Assembly: GCF_902497875.1 (NCBI RefSeq)
Contig: NZ_CABVHY010000008.1
Span: 1 to 64,000, forward strand
Source of the DNA: Pseudomonas fluorescens
GTDB taxonomy: Bacteria > Pseudomonadota > Gammaproteobacteria > Pseudomonadales > Pseudomonadaceae
DNA: 64,000 bases
Reading direction: 5' to 3'
Below are positions 25,374-32,890 of this stretch, one piece after another. Position numbers and translations under genes: made by a program. Below the pieces are notes generated by a model. It was not told where the DNA came from, ran no database searches, and saw only the letters and a list, made by a program, of their open reading frames with translations. Position 1 is the first letter of the stretch. Every line of letters starts with the position of its first letter.

Positions 25374-27022
25374 GCGCCCTGCTCCGCCCACTGCACATAA
25401 CAGACGGCCACCGGCATCTGGTGCTGCTGACAAAACTCCAGCCAGCGCAGCTGGTTGTCCTGCAGGCGATCCCCCGGACCTTTGACTTCGATCATGCGGT
25501 AGGTTTTCTGCTGCGGCCAGAACTGGATCAGGTCCGGCATGCCGGAGCGGTTGGCCCTGATATCCAGCAGCAAGCGATTGAACCAGTGCCTGAGGTGTTC
25601 GGCCGGCAGGCAGTCGAGGGCCTGTTCGAGCAAATCATCGGTCAAGGCGCCCCAGAATACGAAAGGCGACTGCACGCCCCACTTGGCCGCGTAACGCTGG
25701 CGGATGGTCTCGATGTAGCGCCCGTCGTCCAGTTCTGCCAGGCAGGCCTGGAACAGCTCGGCGCGCCGCGAATGAAAGTCCTCGTTGAGCAAGTCGACCG
25801 GTCCGCGCTGAAACGGGTGAAAAAACGCCCCGGGCAACGGCGCAAAGATCGCCGGCCAGCAGAGCAGCCCGAACAGCGAGTTGATCAGGCTGTTCTCGAC
25901 ATAGTGCACTGGAGCCTGGACGTCATCGAGATGGGCCTGGACATGCAACTCGACCGATAACGCCGGATCGGTTCTTGGCAGGTTGAGATCCAGGCGCAAC
26001 ATATCCCGCACCACCGTTCTCGGCATGACCGGGCCACCGAGCTTGCGCCGCAACCTTGGCAGAACACGCAGCAGTTGCTGTTGCTCGGCGGCGCTTTCGG
26101 GGAACTGTTCGGCATGGCTGGCCAGTTCCATGGCCAGCGGATACTCGCTGCTGCGCTCAAGCACGCGGATCAAACGCAACCTGGCGCCGGGATAGGCACA
26201 GGTGCGGTAGATGGCCAGCGCTGCCGGCAAGTCGTCGACTCGCTCGCAGTGCTGACCGATCTGAAACAACAGCCTGGCGCGACGCCGCTCAAGCCAGGGG
26301 TTGTCGGTCTGCAGCGCATGGATCTGCTCAAGCACCTGGCTCAATGCCTCGCCGGCCTCGAAGCGTTCCTGACACTGCTGCAGGTACAGAAAACCATCCA
26401 CGTCGTCGCGGCAGCGCAATCCACGGGATTCGGCGCAAAACTCGACTTTTTCGTAGGTAAAGATGCCCAGGTCCGCCAGCACGAACTCCGACCAGTCCTG
26501 GTAGAGGTTGCCAAAGAACATCAGCCGCAGCCGATCGCACAGGTCCATGATGGTCAGGGTAAACAGCCGGTCGTCCAGCGTCGGACACCATTGCTTGAAG
26601 GTTTTGGTTTCGCTGAACTGCCCGCTCAGGCAGGCAAGCCATTCGGCTTTTTTTGCCTTGGGCTGATCGATCGCGGAGTTGAAGCACTGGAGTATTTCCG
26701 GTTTCAACAGCACATCGCACAGCTCTTCGACGCTCAGCAACGCCTGCTCATCGATCCAGCCCAGCTGCAGCAAGGGTTCGACCGCCGTCCCGACCTCGCC
26801 GATTTCCTGGTAGCGCAGTTTGCCGGCGCGAAACCGCAGCCCCTTGCGCATCACCATTCGGACCAGCACTGCCTGGGAGGCTTGGGGTAGATGCCTGAAG
26901 TCGAGCATGAACTGCTGCTCTTGCGAACTCAACATATCGGCACAGCGTTGCTCAAGCCAATCAAGCACTTGCACGAAGTTGTTCAGGTAATAGAACGGAT
27001 TGTCGAGCGGGTTGGAAGTCAC
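25370..27022 (-). CDS. FAN1-type VRR-NUC structure-specific nuclease
   Basis: A 550-residue protein. The C-terminal VRR-NUC domain (about 495-540) shows GMPDLIQFWPQQKTY and MIEVKGPGDRLQDNQLRW, with the catalytic D, E-x-K and Q. The N-terminal region has the SAP-like DNA-binding and helical repeats of bacterial FAN1 (PSLYLNN-type start, ARLLFQIGQHCERVDDL). Pseudomonad FAN1 cuts 5' flaps and acts on interstrand crosslinks. The start is GTG at 27022. It is the first gene of a two-gene operon with the helicase. Confidence 0.9.
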   Translation of the reverse strand: MTSNPLDNPFYYLNNFVQVLDWLEQRCADMLSSQEQQFMLDFRHLPQASQAVLVRMVMRKGLRFRAGKLRYQEIGEVGTAVEPLLQLGWIDEQALLSVEELCDVLLKPEILQCFNSAIDQPKAKKAEWLACLSGQFSETKTFKQWCPTLDDRLFTLTIMDLCDRLRLMFFGNLYQDWSEFVLADLGIFTYEKVEFCAESRGLRCRDDVDGFLYLQQCQERFEAGEALSQVLEQIHALQTDNPWLERRRARLLFQIGQHCERVDDLPAALAIYRTCAYPGARLRLIRVLERSSEYPLAMELASHAEQFPESAAEQQQLLRVLPRLRRKLGGPVMPRTVVRDMLRLDLNLPRTDPALSVELHVQAHLDDVQAPVHYVENSLINSLFGLLCWPAIFAPLPGAFFHPFQRGPVDLLNEDFHSRRAELFQACLAELDDGRYIETIRQRYAAKWGVQSPFVFWGALTDDLLEQALDCLPAEHLRHWFNRLLLDIRANRSGMPDLIQFWPQQKTYRMIEVKGPGDRLQDNQLRWLEFCQQHQMPVAVCYVQWAEQGA

Positions 27023-27243
27023 GGATCTAGCGCGCCACGGTAGCTGGATACTGGTTATGCGTACAGATAGCAGCTCAAGCCCCGGGCTTGCAAACGATAT
27101 TTGATAAGCGGCTGAGTCAGCGGCTTTTTTCTTCCGGGGAGAGAACTTTTTGCTCGGTTAACTACACAAAAGGCCACTAGCCTTTGATTTATGACTTCCT
27201 TCAACCGAAGTGGTCGACTGATCCTTGAACGAGAGTTTTTTCC

Positions 27244-27468
27244 ATGAACATCAAAATACTTGGTTTTCCCCTCGCGGTAGCGGCGCTTCTGGCATTGGGC
27301 GGTTGCGCGTCGCCGACGGTAGTGACGTTGCAGGATGGCACTCAGTACTTGACCAAGGACGCACCGAAAACCAAGACCAAGGACGGCTTCTACGAGTTCG
27401 AAGACATTTCGGGCAAGAAGATCAAGATCAAGGCGGATGATGTCGCCACTGTCCGCGAGGAAGACTGA
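27244..27468 (+). CDS. Small YgdI/YgdR-type lipoprotein (DUF903)
   Basis: A 74-residue protein. Signal with lipobox LALGGC (cleavage before Cys21) is followed by PTVVTLQDGTQYLTKDAPK, and then DGFYEFEDISGKKIKIKADDV, the typical DUF903 beta-fold. The length is normal. It is a single gene. Upstream 27055-27243 holds nothing else I can call. The function of the family is not established. Confidence 0.9.
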   Translation: MNIKILGFPLAVAALLALGGCASPTVVTLQDGTQYLTKDAPKTKTKDGFYEFEDISGKKIKIKADDVATVREED

Positions 27469-27520
27469 AGCCTGGCTCCACACATTCCTCCGTAGCCGCT
27501 GGCGAAGCCTGCGTCCGGCC

Positions 27521-27551
27521 CGGTCCGCGCTCGGGCGCAGCGGTCGTAAAA
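27521..27551. repeat. RAYT-adjacent repeat sharing a 31-base block with a distant REP-like element
   Basis: CGGTCCGCGCTCGGGCGCAG followed by CGGTCGTAAAA matches 16768-16798 at 30 of 31 bases. A related reverse-orientation copy is visible near 20812-20838. It lies 17 bases past the 3' end of the RAYT gene, where cognate REP sequences are expected. Confidence 0.7.
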
Positions 27552-27567
27552 CCAGCCACCTCCGGTA

Positions 27568-28026
27568 TCAGAGCCAGCAGGCATCCCAAAGTGGATAATC
27601 GTGAACAGGCTTGACCAGGCCTGCTCGCAGGGGGTTGCAGACAACGTAACGGGCAAGGTTTTTTACATCCTCATCCTGGCGCGCGGCACGGTCGTGATAA
27701 CCCTTTTGCCATAATCGCCCTCGCCGCCCCATTGTTTGTTTAACCGTCAAACTGCTGCGCGACTTTACTCGACACATCAACTCGGCCAGCGTTCTCTCCC
27801 GAAGCTGGAGCAGCCAATGAAAATGATCAGGCATCACCACCCAAGCCAAAGAGTTTGCCCAGTCGTCCTCCTGCGCCAAGCGAAACTGCTCGACAACCCG
27901 CCGCCCCAGACGCCAGTCGGTAAAAACCGGCTGGCGTTGATGAACAACAACGGTCACCAGATAAATTCCCCCAACTTCTGAAACTCGCCCTGTCCGCAGA
28001 CGGTCAGCATTTGTCGAAACAGGCAT
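27568..28026 (-). CDS. REP-associated tyrosine transposase (RAYT, Y1/HUH)
   Basis: A 152-residue single-domain protein. The HUH motif is MPDHFHW (His68 and His70). The catalytic Tyr is likely Tyr110 in LWQKGYHDRAARQDED, and NLARYVVCNPLRAGLV is the conserved C-terminal block of the Y1_Tnp family. RAYTs cleave single-stranded REP hairpins and are thought to spread REP elements. The length is normal and no break is seen, so the gene may be active. It is flanked downstream by the 27521 repeat and upstream by an inverted repeat at 28048-28119. Confidence 0.93.
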   Translation of the reverse strand: MPVSTNADRLRTGRVSEVGGIYLVTVVVHQRQPVFTDWRLGRRVVEQFRLAQEDDWANSLAWVVMPDHFHWLLQLRERTLAELMCRVKSRSSLTVKQTMGRRGRLWQKGYHDRAARQDEDVKNLARYVVCNPLRAGLVKPVHDYPLWDACWL

Positions 28027-28047
28027 TCCTTTGCCTCCTCACATACT

Positions 28048-28119
28048 GCATAGGTATCTACACATTTTTTTGTTCTAGCACTCAGCCCTACGCCGTATTT
28101 CAATGTGGTGTAGATACCT
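28048..28119. repeat. Inverted repeat GGTATCTACAC ... GTGTAGATACC beside RAYT
   Basis: AGGTATCTACAC at about 28052-28063 is mirrored by GTGTAGATACCT at 28108-28119. The left arm with its flank, GCATAGGTATCTACACAT plus a T run, occurs also at 20619-20641. The pair sits directly upstream of the RAYT start, so it may be a transposition-related end or a separate dispersed repeat. Confidence 0.6.
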
Positions 28120-28200
28120 CTGCACATCCAGTCAGGAGACCAAGAAACTACACCACAGACGACTTCTTCAGGGACCGAACACTTTAGGAAATATTGCTTA

Positions 28201-29280
28201 TCAACTCCCCGTCCGAATCTTGTTCCACAACCGCGTGCGAATCCGGTCGATGTTCAGCGGCATGGCCTCAAGGGCGAACAGCTTGTCCATCATCTGAGGG
28301 CTTGGGTAGACCTTGGTGTCGTTCTTGATCGCCGGGTCGATCAGGCTGTCGGCCTGTTCATTGCCATTGGCGTAGCGCACATGGTTGCTGATACCGGCCA
28401 TGGCGTCCGGACGCAGCAGGTAGTTCATAAAGCTGTAGGCGGCCTTTTCGTCCGGGGCGTCGGCGGGCATGGCGACCATGTCGAACCAGATCGCCGCGCC
28501 TTCCCGGGGAATCGAATAACCGATTTCGACCCCGTTATTAGCTTCTCTGGCACGGCTTTCGGCTTGCAGGATGTCGCCGGAGAAGCCGACTGCTACGCAG
28601 ATATCGCCATTGGCCAGGTCGCTGGTGTATTTGGATGAGTGGAAATAGCTGACGTAGGGCCGGACTTTCAGCAGCAGTTCTTCAGCTTTCTTGTAGTCCG
28701 CCGGGTTCTTGCTGTGGTGTGGCAAACCAAGGTAATTCAGCGCCGCCGGGAGCAGTTCCGGACCGTTATCGAGAATCGCCACGCCGCACTTCTGGAGCTT
28801 TTCCATGTACTCGGGCTTGAAGATCAAATCCCAGGAGTCGACCGGGGCGTTGTCGCCCAGCACCGCTTTGACCTTGGCGATGTTGTAGCCGATCCCGGTG
28901 CTGCCCCACAGGTACGGGAAGCCATGCTCGTTACCCGGATCGTTGGTTTGCAGGGCCTTGAGCAGTACCGGATTGAGGTTTTTCCAGTTCGGCAACTGAC
29001 TCTTGTCGAGTTTTTTCAGTGCCCCGCCCTGGATCTGCCGGGCCATGAAATGGTTGGAGGGGAACACCACGTCATAACCTGATTTGCCGGTCATCAACTT
29101 GCCGTCCAGGGTTTCGTTGCTGTCGTAGACGTCATAACTGAATGCGATGCCGGTTTCTTTCTGGAAATTTTTCATCGTGTCCGGCGCGATGTAGTCCGAC
29201 CAGTTGTAGATTTTGACGGTCTCGGCCGCCTGACTGAGTGACGCGACAAGTAGCAGCGATGCGGTGCTCATGCGGATCAT
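28201..29280 (-). CDS. Periplasmic polyamine-type binding protein (PotF/SpuD-like)
   Basis: A 359-residue protein with a signal peptide (MSTASLLLVASLSQAAE). The mature start TVKIYNWSDYIAPDTMKNFQKETG, then GYDVVFPSNHFMARQ, YLWGSTGIGYN and GFSGDILQA, are the typical PotF/PotD segments with the Trp/Asp amine-binding residues. It binds putrescine, spermidine or a related amine. No ABC permease or ATPase gene is next to it, so it depends on a transporter elsewhere. The start at 29280 has AGGA eight bases upstream. It is followed upstream by a cupin and an amine oxidase gene on the same strand. Confidence 0.92.
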   Translation of the reverse strand: MIRMSTASLLLVASLSQAAETVKIYNWSDYIAPDTMKNFQKETGIAFSYDVYDSNETLDGKLMTGKSGYDVVFPSNHFMARQIQGGALKKLDKSQLPNWKNLNPVLLKALQTNDPGNEHGFPYLWGSTGIGYNIAKVKAVLGDNAPVDSWDLIFKPEYMEKLQKCGVAILDNGPELLPAALNYLGLPHHSKNPADYKKAEELLLKVRPYVSYFHSSKYTSDLANGDICVAVGFSGDILQAESRAREANNGVEIGYSIPREGAAIWFDMVAMPADAPDEKAAYSFMNYLLRPDAMAGISNHVRYANGNEQADSLIDPAIKNDTKVYPSPQMMDKLFALEAMPLNIDRIRTRLWNKIRTGS

Positions 29281-29341
29281 GATTCGATTCCTGATTATCT
29301 GGGGCTATTTTTGTTGGGCAGGTTTTCGGGTGATCAGCGGA

Positions 29342-29683
29342 TCAAAAAATCAACATGTAGGTCTTGCGCACGGTTTCCTGGATATCCCAGATCCCGGTGC
29401 TGTTGGCTGGCAACATCAGGGCGTCGCCGGCTTCTATGTGCAGGGTTTCGCCGTTGTCGGGGGTGAATGTGCAGCGGCCCTGGATGAAGTGGCAGAATTC
29501 CTGGGCGACGATCTGTCGCCGCCAGCGACCGGGTGTGCACTCCCAGATGCCGGTTTCGACGCCGTCATTGCGTTCGACACTGGTGGTCGAAGTGACAGCG
29601 ATTGGCGTACCCAACGGCACGGCCACCGGGGCTGACTCCTGCAGCGTGACGTTCAGGGTGTTCTTGAATTGCGTGATGCTCAT
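29342..29683 (-). CDS. Small cupin (DUF861-type) protein
   Basis: A 113-residue single cupin. GIWECTPGRWRRQIVAQEFCHFIQGRCTFTPD carries the first cupin motif in the (S)-ureidoglycine aminohydrolase-like DUF861 form, and ETLHIEAGDALMLPANSTG is the second. Such proteins accompany polyamine and amino-acid oxidase genes; the exact role is unknown. AGGG lies seven bases upstream of the ATG. It sits between the binding-protein gene and the oxidase gene. Confidence 0.87.
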   Translation of the reverse strand: MSITQFKNTLNVTLQESAPVAVPLGTPIAVTSTTSVERNDGVETGIWECTPGRWRRQIVAQEFCHFIQGRCTFTPDNGETLHIEAGDALMLPANSTGIWDIQETVRKTYMLIF

Positions 29684-29716
29684 GGTGATCCCTACAGGTG
29701 GATGATTGGCCAGCGG

Positions 29717-31123
29717 TTATTGCATGAAGCTTTCCATGAACCCGGCGACCCGGCTGGCAAGCTTGCGCCGCCACGGCGCAGTCCTGGGATTGGCCAGAGT
29801 CCGGTCTTCATGGACGAAGCTGCGGATGATCGCGCTGTAACCGAGCCAGCGGCAGGGTTCCGGTTCCCAGGCCCTCAGCGCGTCGAGGCCACCCTGCTGG
29901 ATCACCCAGGGTTGGCGCAGCAGCTCGGAGTCGCGTTCAAGGATCAGGTTGGCGAGGGTCCGCCCGCCAAGATTGCTCGCGCCCACGCCCTCGCCGCCGT
30001 AACCGCCGGACAAGGCGATGCCGCTGCTGCGATCACAGAGCATGTGCGGCTTGAAGCGTCGAGACATGCCCAGGTTGCCGCCCCAGGCGTGGGTGATCCT
30101 GACGTTCTTGAGCTGCGGGAAGAGTTCACCGAACAGGTAGCGTCGCAGTTCGACTTCGTCGCGGGTCAGGTCGAAGTCGTGGCGCAGTTTCCCGCCGAAC
30201 TGATAGCCCCCGCGGGCGCCGAACACCAGACGGTTGTCGGCACTGCGTTGGCCGTAGGTGACTTGCCGGCTGTTTTCACTGAAGGCCTGGCCCCGACTCA
30301 AGCCAATCTCGTCCCAGATTGCGGCGGATAATGGTTCGGTCGCCACCAGTAGACTCTGCACTGGCATTTGATAGCGCCCCAAGGGCGCCAGCGTCACGGC
30401 ATAACCCTCCACTGCCGGCACTATCCAGTGGCTGCGAACCTGTGCCTTGGCGGTGCGCAGGCTGCCGGCCTGCCAATGCTCGACCGGGCTGTTCTCGAAG
30501 ATCTTCACTCCCATGCGCTCGACAGTCCGGGCCAGGCCCCGGACCAGCCTGGCCGGCTGGATGGTTGCGCAGTGCGGTGCATAGATACCGCCATAAGGCT
30601 TGGCGATGCGGATCTGCTGCGCCAGTTGCTCGGGGCTCAGCCAGCGGTAGTCCGCTTCGTTGAGGCCCTGGCTGTAGAGTTTGTCCAGGTAGCGGCGCAG
30701 GCTGGTTTCCTGCTCGGGATAACGCGCCGCGCAATACAACACCCCGCCCTTGCGATAATCGCAGTCGATGCCTTCACGCTCGAGGACAATCCCCACTTCA
30801 TCAGGGATGCCGTGCAGCAGATCGAAAGAGGCGCGACGCTGCTCGGCAGGCAGACCGGCGAGTAAGCGGTCCTCGCCCAACAGATTGCCCATCAGCCAGC
30901 CGCCATTACGCCCGGACGCGCCGAACCCAGCGATCTGTGCTTCAACGATGGCGATGTTCAACTCCGGCGCCAGACGCTTGAGGTAATAGGCGGTCCAGAG
31001 CCCAGTGTAGCCGGCGCCGATGATCGCCACGTCGACATCCAGGTCCTGCTCCAATGACGGCCGTGCAACCAAGGGCTCGTCGAGCTGGTCCATCCACAAA
31101 CTGATAGTGCGCCACGCCGGCAT
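29717..31123 (-). CDS. FAD-dependent amine oxidase (DAO family, PuuB/OrdL-like)
   Basis: About 468 residues. The dinucleotide-binding motif is VAIIGAGYTGLWTAYYLKRL near the start. GFGASGRNGGW follows the second strand, and GIALSGGYGGEGVGASNLGG near the end completes the FAD site. Family members oxidise gamma-glutamylputrescine or related amines. With a PotF-like protein and a cupin beside it, a polyamine-related substrate is likely (inference). The ATG at 31123 has GGAG seven bases upstream; a GTG 15 bases earlier is less likely. Confidence 0.9.
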   Translation of the reverse strand: MPAWRTISLWMDQLDEPLVARPSLEQDLDVDVAIIGAGYTGLWTAYYLKRLAPELNIAIVEAQIAGFGASGRNGGWLMGNLLGEDRLLAGLPAEQRRASFDLLHGIPDEVGIVLEREGIDCDYRKGGVLYCAARYPEQETSLRRYLDKLYSQGLNEADYRWLSPEQLAQQIRIAKPYGGIYAPHCATIQPARLVRGLARTVERMGVKIFENSPVEHWQAGSLRTAKAQVRSHWIVPAVEGYAVTLAPLGRYQMPVQSLLVATEPLSAAIWDEIGLSRGQAFSENSRQVTYGQRSADNRLVFGARGGYQFGGKLRHDFDLTRDEVELRRYLFGELFPQLKNVRITHAWGGNLGMSRRFKPHMLCDRSSGIALSGGYGGEGVGASNLGGRTLANLILERDSELLRQPWVIQQGGLDALRAWEPEPCRWLGYSAIIRSFVHEDRTLANPRTAPWRRKLASRVAGFMESFMQ

Positions 31124-31417
31124 GCAAGACTCCGCCACCCAAAACTAGAGAGTTGCGATCCTAGTGCCTGGACTCAGTGGCTGTCTTGCGCGCGTGCACG
31201 CAAAGAAATTTGTATAGGGTGCGCTTTCGATAAATGACGGATCGCGTTGGATCTGTGGTCGTGTCAGGCAAGGCGCGGGACGCAGAAGATGCTTTTCGCC
31301 CCTTCAAGTCCCGCAACGCAGCCTGGCGCGATCACAGTTTCAACCCGAAGGGCCTGGCCCGATCCCCATATTGGAGGTGTCGCCTGGCTATCACGAGGGC
31401 GACGGCGCGACCGTCAG

Positions 31418-32209
31418 TTATTGAAAGCGCACCCTAATGTAGGCTTTGGGGGACATGCCGGTCTGCTGACGGAAACAACTGTAGAACGCCGACAGTGAAT
31501 TGAACCCGGCGGCGAACGCCAACTCGTCGATTCGCAGCGGTGGCGTGGCCTTGTCCAGTGCTACCAGCAAATGTTGCAGCCGGGCATGATTGACGTAGCG
31601 ATAGAAGCTTTGCCCTAGCACCTGGTTGAGCAAGTAGGAGATCTGATTGCGACTGTACCCGCACTCCTTCGCCACCCGCTGCAGATCAAGGTCCGGGTCC
31701 AGGTAGGGTTGCTGGTGCTGGAAATACTGTTGTAGATCCTGTGCCATGAAACTCAGCTGGCGCGGCGAAAGCCCCAGCCGGCTGACCGCAGGGCGCAGAC
31801 TGCCAGTGGCCTTGCCGGATGGCTGTTCATGCACCAGCGAGGCGTATTCGTTGACGCGCCAGATCAATCCGTCGCGCACCGTGATCGCCTCGCTGGCGCG
31901 AAACGACACCAGCCCCTGGCCGCCACGCAAGGTCACGCGGTACTGAATGAATGCGGTATCGCCATCCAGACGGATACGATCGGAGTGCTCAAGCGCTTCA
32001 TCCGGATCACGCGGCATGCTGCTGCGCACATACTCACGCAGTTCATCCAGGCCCAGAACGCGGTTCTGAAAGAAGTCGTGGTACTGGATCTGCGGGTGGT
32101 ACAGCGCCATGACCCCATCCAGGTCACGGTGTTTCCAGCACAGGTGATAGCGCAGGACGGTTTCGCCGGTGGCCTGGGTCTGCAGCGGGCCATCATCATT
32201 GGCAGGCAT
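31418..32209 (-). CDS. AraC-type regulator with SnoaL/NTF2-like N-terminal domain
   Basis: A 263-residue protein. Residues about 14-125 look like a SnoaL/NTF2-like fold (ETVLRYHLCWKHRDLDGVMA, YHDFFQNRVLGLDELREYV, AFIQYRVTLRG, GLIWRVNEYASL), not the usual cupin. The C-terminal 100 residues are an AraC double helix-turn-helix (LQRVAKECGYSRNQISYLLN; IDELAFAAGFNSLSAFYSCF). It lies upstream of the oxidase-cupin-binding-protein genes and on the same strand, with a 294-base gap, and is their likely regulator. The start at 32209 is the first Met of the domain; no strong ribosome site is seen. Confidence 0.82.
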   Translation of the reverse strand: MPANDDGPLQTQATGETVLRYHLCWKHRDLDGVMALYHPQIQYHDFFQNRVLGLDELREYVRSSMPRDPDEALEHSDRIRLDGDTAFIQYRVTLRGGQGLVSFRASEAITVRDGLIWRVNEYASLVHEQPSGKATGSLRPAVSRLGLSPRQLSFMAQDLQQYFQHQQPYLDPDLDLQRVAKECGYSRNQISYLLNQVLGQSFYRYVNHARLQHLLVALDKATPPLRIDELAFAAGFNSLSAFYSCFRQQTGMSPKAYIRVRFQ

Positions 32210-32485
32210 AAAACACTCGATGACAGAAAAACAGAGCTTGCCGAACTTCCGGCCGGGCTTCAATGGCCAACTCACGGCCCGTGAATAATGACATTTGGCC
32301 TATTGCTTGCTGAAACATGACCTGCGTCATAGTTTTCCAAAGCAATCGCCAAACGGCCTGAAAAAAAACTCCCGCCTATTACCAGTGATGCTATTTTTAA
32401 AAGCTCTACAGGATTGGACCAGTGAAGGTCCTTCCGTTCCTACCGCGAGCTTATGGAAGTGCTCAATGAACAAGGTGGGCAACAC

Positions 32486-32758
32486 ATGAATAAAGTCTTT
32501 TCCAAGGTCACCTTTCCCAATGCCTGCCAGCTCATGCGTTGGCATTTTCATCCAATGGGCTTCGAGGCCAGCATGGATGCACCCGGCAGCATGATCGCCC
32601 GGTTGTTCGATCGCGCCAGCGGCGAAACCATGATTGCCATTGCCGGTATCCCTTGCGCCACGGTAATGAACGCCGCCGATGTCGAACGAATAATCGAAGC
32701 GGTGGAAGACGAACTTGAATCCTTTATCCCGCCCATGGGTTTAAGAAGTTACGGTTAA
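32486..32758 (+). CDS. DUF1652 family protein
   Basis: A 90-residue protein, MNKVFSKVTFPNACQLMRWH, with FHPMGFEASMDAPGSMIARL and GIPCATVMNAADVERIIEAVE. This is the DUF1652 pattern found in pseudomonads. The function is unknown. The gene stands alone and is closed by a strong hairpin terminator 16 bases after the stop. An ATG 33 bases upstream (32453) is in frame but outside the family core. Confidence 0.85.
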   Translation: MNKVFSKVTFPNACQLMRWHFHPMGFEASMDAPGSMIARLFDRASGETMIAIAGIPCATVMNAADVERIIEAVEDELESFIPPMGLRSYG

Positions 32759-32773
32759 CCACTGAAATTCTGA

Positions 32774-32802
32774 CAAAAAGCCCACATTTTGTGGGCTTTT
32801 TG
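32774..32802 (+). terminator. Rho-independent terminator after DUF1652 gene
   Basis: AAAAAGCCCACA-TTTT-GTGGGCTTTTT: a nine-pair GC-containing stem with a T run on the + strand, directly downstream of the DUF1652 stop. It is nearly symmetric and could also work on the minus strand. Confidence 0.85.
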
Positions 32803-32890
32803 CTGTGTCCAAAAAAAACGCATACCAAGATCGCAGCCTGCCCAGCTTGAGAGACGCATACACCCAGGCCGGCCGGCTGCCTGGCCGCCT

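Noticed and set aside
24921..25400. Plus-strand open frame opposite the helicase N-terminus
   Set aside because: The helicase frame carries clear nuclease-type motifs here; the opposite frame has none.
27244..28026. Interpreting the lipoprotein gene and RAYT as part of a composite transposon
   Set aside because: They are convergent and unrelated; no terminal repeats enclose both.
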